Below the pieces are notes generated by a model that worked only from the letters and a program-made list of their open reading frames with translations, did no database searches and was not told the DNA's origin. A stretch of DNA of 23,505 nt from JBKBIP01 sp046297495. GTDB taxonomy: Bacteria; Planctomycetota; Planctomycetia; Gemmatales; Gemmataceae. Position 1 is the stretch's first letter, and each line of letters begins with the position of its first letter. Below are positions 1 through 6,860 of the stretch, one piece after another. The DNA lies in NCBI GenBank assembly GCA_046297495.1, contig JBKBIP010000051.1, forward strand, positions 1 through 23,505. Reading direction: 5' to 3'. A program made the position numbers and the translations under genes.

Positions 1-1108
1 ACACCGCACCAGGGGACGGACGCCCCCCGCTCGCCAGGGTCGCCAGCGCCGCCGCCAATTCTGCCGGCGTCTGGTAGCGGTCGTGCGGCTCCTTGGCCAT
101 CAGCTTGCGCACCACGGCAGCCACGGGGGCCGGCACGTCGGGACGCAGCTGCTCCACCGGCACCGGTTCCTCCAGCTTATGCTTCATCAGCTTGGCCAAG
201 GCATCACCGCCGGGGAAAGGGACTTGCCCCGTCAGCAGAAAGTAAAACGTGCAGCCCAAACTGTACATATCGGCCCGAATGTCCACCGCATGCGAATCCA
301 TCGCCTGTTCCGGGGCGATGTAATCGAGCGTCCCCATCACCGAGCCTTCCTTGGTCAAGGTGCTCGAATCCTCGCCACTATCAAGCCGGGCGACGCGGGC
401 CAAGCCCATGTCCAGAATTTTCAGAGTCGGCCGTGGGCGGTCGGCCATGGGCAAGGAAGAATCCTTCTTCGCTGGGTCTTTCCTGCCCACGGCTGACTGC
501 CCACAGCCGACTAACAAATTGTGCGGCTTGATGTCGCGATGCACCATGCCATGCTCGTGGGCGTGTTGCAAACCCAGGGCCGCTTGGCGGATGTAGTCGC
601 AAGCGTCCGCGACTGGCAGCGGACCATGCTTTTTCACCAGGGCGTTCAAATCGGCGCCGACGACGTATTCCATGACCAGGAAATGCGTGTCCCCGACTTG
701 ATCGGCGTCGAAGGCGTGAACGATGTTCGGATGGATGAGCTGCGCGGCAGCCTTGACTTCACGCTGGAAGCGCTTGACGGCGGTGGCGTTGGCCAGCCGT
801 TCCTTGCGAATCAGCTTCAAGGCTACGACGCGGTTGAGCGTGCGATGTTTCGCTTTGAACACCTCCCCCATGCCCCCTTCGCCGAGCGGCTCGAGCAGGA
901 CATAAGAGCCAAGCGCCAAGTCGGCCCCTTTCCCCTGGGCCAACTGATTGACCTGATACGTCGTCAACCAGCCGCGCCGCACCAGCTCCCCCGCCAACTG
1001 CCGCAGGTCCGTCAGCCGCCAGCGCCCGACCTCGGCCAGCTGTTCGTCATCGAGCAATTCATAGTGACGGATGGCATCCAACAACGTCGAAGTCGTGACA
1101 GCGGACAT
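1..1108 (-). CDS. PknB-like Ser/Thr protein kinase, 3'-truncated by window edge
   Basis: Hanks-type kinase that would phosphorylate Ser/Thr of unknown targets. Read on the minus strand it gives 369 residues without a stop before the edge. Residues 1-70 form a helical N-terminal extension (RRGWLTTYQVNQLAQG). The kinase core follows: glycine loop GEGGMGEVF 76-84, ATP lysine K98 (VALK), catalytic HRD 190-192, DMG 233-235 in place of DFG, APE 265-267, and a substrate-lobe segment DIRADMYSLG 277-286. Residues 201-228 are an extra loop between HRDIKPHN and the DMG, encoded by an 88-bp palindromic DNA element. The reading frame stays open, so the gene is probably functional. Start chosen at 1108 because AGAGGA lies 8 nt upstream; an in-frame ATG at 1135 is possible. 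By analogy a C-terminal tail and membrane segment may lie beyond the edge. Family call is firm; target and trigger are unknown. Confidence 0.95.
   Translation of the reverse strand, partial: MSAVTTSTLLDAIRHYELLDDEQLAEVGRWRLTDLRQLAGELVRRGWLTTYQVNQLAQGKGADLALGSYVLLEPLGEGGMGEVFKAKHRTLNRVVALKLIRKERLANATAVKRFQREVKAAAQLIHPNIVHAFDADQVGDTHFLVMEYVVGADLNALVKKHGPLPVADACDYIRQAALGLQHAHEHGMVHRDIKPHNLLVGCGQSAVGRKDPAKKDSSLPMADRPRPTLKILDMGLARVARLDSGEDSSTLTKEGSVMGTLDYIAPEQAMDSHAVDIRADMYSLGCTFYFLLTGQVPFPGGDALAKLMKHKLEEPVPVEQLRPDVPAPVAAVVRKLMAKEPHDRYQTPAELAAALATLASGGRPSPGAV
425..512. repeat. 88-bp imperfect palindrome inside the kinase gene
   Basis: The two arms (about 425-462 and 474-512) are reverse complements with about five mismatches. 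Each arm contains two copies of a 13-bp unit close to GTCGGCCGTGGGC at 14-bp period: 426-438, 440-452, and on the other strand 485-497, 499-511. It encodes kinase residues 201-228 and keeps the frame. It looks like a REP/MITE-type element inserted in a coding region. No second copy is present in this window, so mobility is inference. Confidence 0.75.
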
Positions 1109-1266
1109 GGCGCTTATCCTCTTGGACAACGGCATAACAGCCCCAAGATTCGCATGCTCCATCATAGCCGTGGCGTGCGGGGGAGGCCAGGGAAAATGGC
1201 GGAAATCCGCGCTGGCGGGCGCGGCGTGCTCGTGAAGGGGTACCATTGCCATATACGATGGGTCAA

Positions 1267-1324
1267 TTTATTCCATGCTTGGAGTTGAAAGCGAGGGAAA
1301 GGGGTGGGGTGGGGTGGAATGAAA
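1267..1324 (-). repeat. C-rich intergenic element, copy 1
   Basis: Bordered by TTTATTCCA and TGGAATGAAA in inverted orientation, with a G-rich core on the plus strand containing three GGGGT units (1301-1315). Its reverse complement aligns with the element at 8371-8437, including TTTCAACTYCAARCRTGGAAT near one end. It lies in the 261-bp gap upstream of the kinase and downstream of hpt, where I see no gene. Confidence 0.6.
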
Positions 1325-1369
1325 GAATGAAACCATCGAATGGATAGTGCTGTGTCCTAGATAGGTCGC

Positions 1370-1915
1370 TCACGCGGGCGGCGTGGGCGCCGTTGTCTCC
1401 GCGCCGTGGTCCGGCAGCACGGCCAGGTAGGGGAGATGGCGGTATTCATCGTTGTAGTCCAGACCGTAACCGACAACGAAGCGATCGGGGATGTCGAAGC
1501 CCCAATAATCCGGCTCCACCTGCACCCGTTGCCGGCCCTGTTTGCGCAGTAGCACCGCGACGCGCAGGGAAGCGACCCCCAGCTCGCGCAAATGCGCCGT
1601 CACGTGAGCCAAGGTCTGGCCTGTGTCCAGAATATCATCGAGCAACAACACATGCCGGCCGCGCACATCCGGCAGCAGTTCCGGTGAGACGCGCAGCGGG
1701 CCCGGCGTCGTCGTAGTCCCGCGATAGCTGGAAGCCTGAAGCAAGCCGATCCGCAACGGCAGATCGAGCCGGCGCACCAAGTCCGCTAAGAAGATCATGC
1801 TTCCCGTCAGCACGCCGATGATGGTGACAGGTTGCGTGTCATAATCCTGCTTGATTCGCACGGCCAGCTCGTCGATGCGTTGCTGAATGCGTTCTGCTGA
1901 CAACAGAATATCCAT
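1370..1915 (-). CDS. hpt: Hypoxanthine (guanine) phosphoribosyltransferase
   Basis: Purine salvage enzyme that joins hypoxanthine or guanine to PRPP to make IMP or GMP in the cytoplasm. The 181-residue protein has the usual type I PRTase order: TIIGVLTGSM 31-40 at the first strand, flexible loop SSYRG 62-66, PRPP-binding LLLDDILDTGQT 90-101, conserved RK 124-125, and the base/hood region DRFVVGYGLDYNDEYRHLPYLAVL 144-167. The last ~14 residues are a Pro/Ala/Thr-rich tail beyond the normal family end. The start ATG at 1915 follows the upstream isomerase stop by 16 bp with only a weak GAG ribosome site, so translation may be coupled. Family and function are secure; the pairing with a Tat-exported isomerase is probably not a functional pathway link. 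Confidence 0.95.
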   Translation of the reverse strand: MDILLSAERIQQRIDELAVRIKQDYDTQPVTIIGVLTGSMIFLADLVRRLDLPLRIGLLQASSYRGTTTTPGPLRVSPELLPDVRGRHVLLLDDILDTGQTLAHVTAHLRELGVASLRVAVLLRKQGRQRVQVEPDYWGFDIPDRFVVGYGLDYNDEYRHLPYLAVLPDHGAETTAPTPPA

Positions 1916-1931
1916 GAATCTGGTCCATTTC

Positions 1932-2828
1932 TCAACCGCGTGCCAGTTCCAGCCACAGCCCTTTGTAATAGCGCAGCAGCTCTTCTCCCAAGGGTACGTC
2001 CGTCGAGGCGCGGCCCCCTTCGTACATGGTGTAGCGGTTGTATTTGGTTTCCCGCATCAACCGGAACAGCTCCCGATAGGGATAGCCGCCGGTCGCGTCC
2101 CCGTAGAGGTTGTTGATATGACAGGAGAGCATCCAGGGGCGTAGCAGGTGGAAATACTCCGCCACCGAACCATCCTTAATGTCATCCTTGTTGGAATTCC
2201 AGGTCACGCCCACCTTGGAATGGCCGCAGTGCTCCATGATGGTCTTGACATGCGGGGGATGGGCAGTGCCGGGGCCATGCACTTCCAGGCAGATTTCCAC
2301 GTTGGCATCGGCGCCGGCTTGGCCGCACTCGCGCAATGCCTTGCCGATCTGTTCCAGCGTCTTTTCGACCGGCACTTCCTTGGGCAACCCGTTGGGCCGC
2401 ACCTTGACGCCGATTCCCCCCACGTCGGCCACCAATTGCACGAAGCGTTTGCACGTCTCGATGTTCTGGCGGACCACCGCCGGATCGGGAGAATGAAACT
2501 CACAGACCGAGCCGCACCCCCAGAACGTCACGCCGCTGTCGCGGAAGCGCTGCCGCGCCGCGCGGCGCTGATCGGCGTTCAGGGACGGCTCAACGCCGTG
2601 CTTGTGGGTGGTGCGCAGCTCAACCGCCGCCAAGCCGACATTTTGACACACTTTCAACAACGTCGGCAAATCCCACAGGGCCGCGCTGTTGTAGGTGACG
2701 AGGCCCAGTTGAAAGGGGGGCGCATCGGCAGCCGGCGCGGCCGCCGTTTGCCCAGGAACGACCCCCAGTCCCACGGCGGCCGCAACGCCGGTGGCTTGCA
2801 AGAAATGCCGGCGAGTGATGGTTGACAT
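1932..2828 (-). CDS. Tat-exported sugar phosphate isomerase/epimerase-like TIM barrel protein
   Basis: The 298-residue protein opens with a twin-arginine signal (TITRRHFLQ, R6-R7, then a hydrophobic stretch to about A31), so it should be exported folded. The remainder is a xylose-isomerase-like (AP endonuclease 2 superfamily) TIM barrel. Likely metal-site residues are E70 (AAVELR), E182 and H184 (CLEVHGPG), H237 (SCHINN) and E270 (TMYEGG). Such proteins are very abundant in planctomycetes and are thought to act on sugars or inositol derivatives; the substrate here cannot be named. It is the first gene of a minus-strand unit with hpt. ATG at 2828 places the twin arginines at residues 6-7, as expected for a Tat signal, which supports this start. 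Confidence 0.88.
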   Translation of the reverse strand: MSTITRRHFLQATGVAAAVGLGVVPGQTAAAPAADAPPFQLGLVTYNSAALWDLPTLLKVCQNVGLAAVELRTTHKHGVEPSLNADQRRAARQRFRDSGVTFWGCGSVCEFHSPDPAVVRQNIETCKRFVQLVADVGGIGVKVRPNGLPKEVPVEKTLEQIGKALRECGQAGADANVEICLEVHGPGTAHPPHVKTIMEHCGHSKVGVTWNSNKDDIKDGSVAEYFHLLRPWMLSCHINNLYGDATGGYPYRELFRLMRETKYNRYTMYEGGRASTDVPLGEELLRYYKGLWLELARG

Positions 2829-3162
2829 CGCGTGTTCTCCTATGTGTGGATTGCAAAAGTTCCGATGGTTTGCCCCTCATCATCCCTGCTGGAGCCGCCA
2901 TTGCAAGGAAAAATTGGAACCGGTCCCATTTCTCAGGCATTTTGCTTAAAATGCGCAAGCATTTCCTAATCGAGCGTTTCCTTTTCGTTGGAGTTCGTTC
3001 CCACCCTCAGCGCGGAGAATTTCGGCTATTTAGCGCACCTTGCGGAATCGCATCGGTTATCTTTACCATATAAGGAAAAACTTCTTCCGGCCCAAAGCGT
3101 TTCCTCGGTCGAATCAAACAGAGCGCCCAACATTCTAACATGTCCATCAAGGAGTAGTCATC
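2829..3162. promoter_or_regulatory. Divergent intergenic region between isomerase and the HTTM pair
   Basis: A 334-bp gap, more AT-rich than its surroundings, that should hold promoters for both directions. A perfect 7-bp inverted repeat GCATTTT-gctt-AAAATGC sits at 2937-2954 and could be an operator or a small hairpin. AAGGAG lies 8 nt before the ATG at 3163. I could not assign clear -35/-10 boxes and see no coding sequence. Confidence 0.4.
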
Positions 3163-4581
3163 ATGGCCAACGACATTGCCGCGCATGAATCGGACGATTG
3201 GCCGTTGAGTAATCCCTGGCCGTTCTTGCTGGCTGGGGTGACATGCGCCACCGTGGCTCTTCTCTTGGCCCAAATCATTCCCGATGTCGAAAGCTGGTAT
3301 CCCGTGCGAGCCGCCCTGATCGTCATCGGCGTGCTGGTCGCCGGGGGCGCGGTCGTCATCCAACCGCGTTCCACAGTCGTGCTGGGCGTGGCGGCGGCAG
3401 TAGCTTTCATCTCGTATTGGGGGCTAAATACCGATTGGGATTCCGCCCGGCTGTTGATGGGGGTGCTGACAGGCGTGGCCCTGACGGCGGCCTTTCTCTA
3501 TTTCCCCGAATTTCTCGACGGCATTCTCCCCGATAAGGAATTGATTGTCGGTGTGATGCTCAAGATTACCGCCGCCGTGGCGGTGCTCGGCCTAATCGGC
3601 TGGTTCTTCGCCGTGAAGGTGGAAGCTCGCACGATTGTCATCGCGGTGGTCTTGACCGTGTCCGCTTTGCTCTATGGCCCCTTGCTCGTCTGGCCGGTGT
3701 TGATGCGCCGCGTGCTGTTCAGCTTGTTTGTGCTGTTTCACTTTGGCGGCATCGTCACCTCCATCTTGTCCGTGCCGCCCCCCGACCGTCCCGGCCCCTG
3801 GATCACGCAGCAATTATGGACGCGGGTTTATCGCCCCTACCTGGAATTCATGTATTTGACGAACGCTTATCACTTCTACTCCCCCAACCCCGGCCCGCCG
3901 CATCTGTTGTGGTGCTGCATCTACTACGACGATAACTCGACGCGCTGGGTCAAGCTGCCCAATCGGAAGGAACATTCGATTGATCCGTTGGAACAGGAAT
4001 ATTTTCGCCGGCTGACGTTGACGGAGTTGCTGAATCAGCCAATGGGAGCCAGTCCCGTGGTGAACAACACCATGATCACCATGCGCAAGAACGCGGGCAC
4101 GAACCATCCCGGCGGTCGTATCCCCATGCACCCCTTCGTTGGCGAAGCCATGCAATATCGTCCCGCTGGCGTGCAGGCCACGCTGTTGCTACCCAGTTAC
4201 GCGCGGCGTCTGTGCCAAGCGTACCCGAACGAGATGAACCCCAAGGCCAAAGTAAAAAGTGTCAAAATTTACCTGGTGGTGCATCACATGCTCCAACCGG
4301 AGATGTTTCTCCGCGATGACATTCATCCGCTTAGTAAAGGGCTGTTTCATCCGTATTACATGGGGGAATTCGACCCGGACGGCAATTTGAAGGACCCCTA
4401 CGATCCTATGTTGTACTGGTTGATTCCCATCATCCCGCAATTCGGCACGGAGGTTGATGCGATTCACAATCAGACGATCCAATTCATGCTGCCCCCGGAC
4501 TTGAAAGACGTGAAGCTGAAGGGTTACTACGATGCCCTGAAGATTCACGCGGGGAGCGATCCCTGGGGAGAAGAACAATGA
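3163..4581 (+). CDS. Seven-TM membrane protein with large soluble C-terminal domain, HTTM partner
   Basis: A 472-residue protein with no function I can name. About seven membrane segments are visible at 20-39, 48-66, 70-88, 97-115, 127-150, 157-179 and 183-202. A polar domain of about 270 residues follows, starting with PPPDRPGPW and containing the block YRPYLEFMYLTNAYHFYSPN (223-242), then WCCIYYDDNSTRWVKLPNR. The tail is rich in aromatic residues and ends SDPWGEEQ. Its last 4 bp overlap the start of the HTTM gene (ATGA), which strongly suggests co-translation and a joint membrane complex. From memory this pair recurs in planctomycetes, with the AYHFYSP motif conserved. Start: ATG at 3163 with AAGGAG 8 nt upstream. 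Confidence 0.85.
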   Translation: MANDIAAHESDDWPLSNPWPFLLAGVTCATVALLLAQIIPDVESWYPVRAALIVIGVLVAGGAVVIQPRSTVVLGVAAAVAFISYWGLNTDWDSARLLMGVLTGVALTAAFLYFPEFLDGILPDKELIVGVMLKITAAVAVLGLIGWFFAVKVEARTIVIAVVLTVSALLYGPLLVWPVLMRRVLFSLFVLFHFGGIVTSILSVPPPDRPGPWITQQLWTRVYRPYLEFMYLTNAYHFYSPNPGPPHLLWCCIYYDDNSTRWVKLPNRKEHSIDPLEQEYFRRLTLTELLNQPMGASPVVNNTMITMRKNAGTNHPGGRIPMHPFVGEAMQYRPAGVQATLLLPSYARRLCQAYPNEMNPKAKVKSVKIYLVVHHMLQPEMFLRDDIHPLSKGLFHPYYMGEFDPDGNLKDPYDPMLYWLIPIIPQFGTEVDAIHNQTIQFMLPPDLKDVKLKGYYDALKIHAGSDPWGEEQ

Positions 4582-5903
4582 AGAAGGCGCATGCTTCTCC
4601 GGAAGCCTCGGATAATTTGTTGACCTATCTGGTGAAAACCTGGAATTGGTTCTGGTTCACGCCCAGCGATCCGACCACCTTGGGATTGATCCGCATCTGT
4701 GCCGGGTTGCTGGTGATGTACATACACTTTGCCTACACCCCCGACCTGCAAGAATTCTTCGGCGCCAATGCCTGGGTGGACACGGAAACCGCCGATGAGC
4801 TGCGTTACCGCAGACCCGCCCTCAAGGTGGCGGACAGCTTTCAGACCGAGGACCCGTTGCCGCCCCCCACCGATGCCGAAGAGATCGAGTACATTAAAAG
4901 ATACTATGAAATTTGGCGTGTCGATCCGCGCTACACCTACGCGCAAGGACAGCCGCTGTGGTCGGTCTGGTTCCACGTCACCGATCCCAGTTGGATGCGT
5001 GCCATCCATTTTGGGTTCCTGGGCATCATGTTCCTGTTCACTATCGGCTTCTGCACCCGGATTACCTCGGTGATGACTTGGCTGGCGGCGTTGTCGTACA
5101 TCCAGCGTTCGCCGGTGACGCTGTTCGGCGTGGACACCATGATGAATCTCTCGCTCATTTACCTGATGATCGGTCCCAGCGGCGCGGCGTTGTCGGTGGA
5201 TCGTCTCGCGCGGCGCTACTGGCTGACGTGGCGGGCGCTGCGGCGCGGTCAGCCGGCCCCGGATTTGTCCGCGCCGGACCCCTCGGTATCGGCGAACGTC
5301 GCCTTGCGCTTGCTCCAGATTAACTTCTGCCTTATTTACCTGGGAGCGGGACTGTCGAAGCTGTTGGGGGGAAGTTGGTGGAACGGAACGGCTCTGTGGA
5401 TGATCGTCGCCAATTACGCCTTCACCCCTCTCCATCATCAGTGGTACCACGACGCACTGGCCTTCCTGTGCCGACACCGTTGGCTGTGGGAAATTGTCAT
5501 CGGCGGCGGTGTGGTGTACACGCTGTTTCTGGAGATTGGTTTCCCCTTCCTAGTTTGGCATCCTCGGCTGCGTAATTTGATGGTCGGCTGTGCCGTGCTG
5601 CTGCACACCGGCATCGGCGCCCTCATGGGCTTGAAGACATTCAGCCTGTTCATGATTACGATGGTGTTTTCCTTTGTCCCCGGCGAAAGCGTGCGCCGTA
5701 TCTTGAGCGGCATCGGTGACCGCTTGCCGACAAGAGAGTATCGCTTTGAGGGCAAGGATCGCCACGCACTGCGCAAGGCGGCGTTGGTTCACGCGCTGGA
5801 CGTTTTCAATCGTGTCACCTTGATCGACAGCGCCGCGGATCAGCCGCCGTCCCCCGCGGTCATCCCGCCGGCACGCCCCGCTGTCCAGAGAACCTCCGCG
5901 TAA
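4578..5903 (+). CDS. HTTM domain protein (vitamin K-dependent gamma-carboxylase-like)
   Basis: A 441-residue multi-pass membrane protein with the HTTM fold shared with vitamin K-dependent gamma-glutamyl carboxylase. Membrane segments lie at about 34-52, 143-161, 185-201, 245-262, 304-323, 333-350 and 353-369. The signature YLGAGLSKLLGGSWWNG (254-270) is the family hallmark. K261 falls where I recall the catalytic base Lys218 of human GGCX (AGVKKLDADW). A long polar insert (65-130) follows the first segment. The lumenal propeptide-binding domain of GGCX is absent, so true glutamate carboxylation cannot be claimed. It starts inside the end of the preceding gene (4-bp overlap) and should work with that 7-TM protein. 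The C-terminus is a Pro-rich cytoplasmic tail. Confidence 0.9.
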   Translation: MKKAHASPEASDNLLTYLVKTWNWFWFTPSDPTTLGLIRICAGLLVMYIHFAYTPDLQEFFGANAWVDTETADELRYRRPALKVADSFQTEDPLPPPTDAEEIEYIKRYYEIWRVDPRYTYAQGQPLWSVWFHVTDPSWMRAIHFGFLGIMFLFTIGFCTRITSVMTWLAALSYIQRSPVTLFGVDTMMNLSLIYLMIGPSGAALSVDRLARRYWLTWRALRRGQPAPDLSAPDPSVSANVALRLLQINFCLIYLGAGLSKLLGGSWWNGTALWMIVANYAFTPLHHQWYHDALAFLCRHRWLWEIVIGGGVVYTLFLEIGFPFLVWHPRLRNLMVGCAVLLHTGIGALMGLKTFSLFMITMVFSFVPGESVRRILSGIGDRLPTREYRFEGKDRHALRKAALVHALDVFNRVTLIDSAADQPPSPAVIPPARPAVQRTSA

Positions 5904-5935
5904 TCAGCCGGGGAGAAGCCCATTCGCGATTGGTT

Positions 5936-5987
5936 GGGGTAGGTTTCCGATAGTGCCGCACCCACAGCGGGATCGGGAACCTATCCC
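5936..5987. terminator. Long hairpin downstream of the HTTM gene
   Basis: GGGGTAGGTTTCCGAT (5936-5951) pairs with ATCGGGAACCTATCCC (5972-5987) at 14 of 16 positions. The 20-nt loop contains a nested CCGC/GCGG stem (5956-5959 with 5967-5970). It begins 33 nt after the HTTM stop. There is no immediate T tract (a T5 run occurs about 30 nt later), so this may be a factor-assisted terminator, an mRNA-end stabiliser or a dispersed repeat. It does not resemble a cobalamin riboswitch despite lying upstream of cobU. Confidence 0.5.
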
Positions 5988-6131
5988 ATCAGCCATGGAT
6001 CGGAACCGTCCTTGACTTTTTATACCCCCGCCGCTGTTTTCCTCTTTTTCCCGGTATCTTTTTTTCTTTCAAGTCCGCCCACTTTAACGGTCGATAAGTA
6101 GAGGACGACGAGTTGGTCCACCGGAGGGAAC

Positions 6132-6668
6132 ATGGCCCATTTGACCCTGGTGCTCGGCGGCGTCCGCTCCGGCAAAAGTCGTTGGGCCGAGCAGTTGGCC
6201 CGGCTCCATGAGCCTGTCATCTATTTGGCCGCCGCTGGCGCGGGTGACGCCGAAATGGCCGAGCGCATTGCCTGGCACCGCCGCCGCCGCCAGGAGCAGA
6301 CGCCGACCTGGCAAACCATCGAGGAACCTTGGGACGTGGCGCGCGTGCTGGCCACGCATGAGGCTGGCGGCTGTCTGTTGCTGGAATGCTTGACGTTATG
6401 GGTCTCGAATCGCCTAACCGGCTATCCACGTCAGACGCCCCAGGAGCCGGCCGATATTCAAACCGCAGTGGCCCAACTGGTGGATGTCGCCCAAACGATC
6501 CCCGCGCGGGTGATCATCGTCAGCAACGAGACGGGTTGCGGCATTATGCCGGCGAATGCGCTGGCGCGCCGCTTCCAAGATACCTTGGGAGAGGCCAATC
6601 AAGTGGTGGCCGCGGCGGCCCGCGAAGTGTATCACTGCGTTGCCGGTATCGCCACGCGGATCAAGTAG
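6132..6668 (+). CDS. cobU: Adenosylcobinamide kinase / adenosylcobinamide-phosphate guanylyltransferase
   Basis: Bifunctional enzyme of nucleotide-loop assembly: it phosphorylates adenosylcobinamide and then transfers GMP to give adenosylcobinamide-GDP. The 178 residues match the family length. Visible signatures are the P-loop GGVRSGKS 9-16, H49 in AERIAWHRRRR (the position of the guanylylated histidine), ECLTLWVSN 85-93, and SNETGCGIMPANALARRF 131-148 followed by DTLGEANQ 150-157. The ATG at 6132 follows GGAGGG at good spacing. No other cobalamin gene is nearby and no B12 riboswitch is recognisable in the 228-bp leader. It therefore appears to be a stand-alone gene, perhaps for cobinamide salvage. 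Identification is firm. Confidence 0.96.
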   Translation: MAHLTLVLGGVRSGKSRWAEQLARLHEPVIYLAAAGAGDAEMAERIAWHRRRRQEQTPTWQTIEEPWDVARVLATHEAGGCLLLECLTLWVSNRLTGYPRQTPQEPADIQTAVAQLVDVAQTIPARVIIVSNETGCGIMPANALARRFQDTLGEANQVVAAAAREVYHCVAGIATRIK

Positions 6669-6860
6669 AATATCGTTGAAGGGCAACATCCAGTGTGAAC
6701 GATCCAATCATCCTGTGAGCAGGAGGCGATGACAACAGGCACGAGGCCAATGACTCCGAATCGCCGCGCGAACGCGCGGGAGCTGACCGCTGACTGGGGC
6801 GGTGGATTCCGTGGGTGTTCGTTGTGCGTACTTCGGTGAACGAGGAAGGCGGTGGGAAAC

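Noticed and set aside
521..1288. Plus-strand open frame of 255 codons opposite the left-edge kinase
   Set aside because: The minus strand encodes an unmistakable kinase with all catalytic motifs; the plus frame has no family features.
4545..5477. Minus-strand open frame of 310 codons opposite the HTTM gene
   Set aside because: Arg/Gln-rich shadow; the plus strand encodes a clear multi-pass membrane protein.
5904..6131. Cobalamin riboswitch upstream of cobU
   Set aside because: The expected B12-box and conserved core elements are not recognisable; only an unrelated long hairpin is present.
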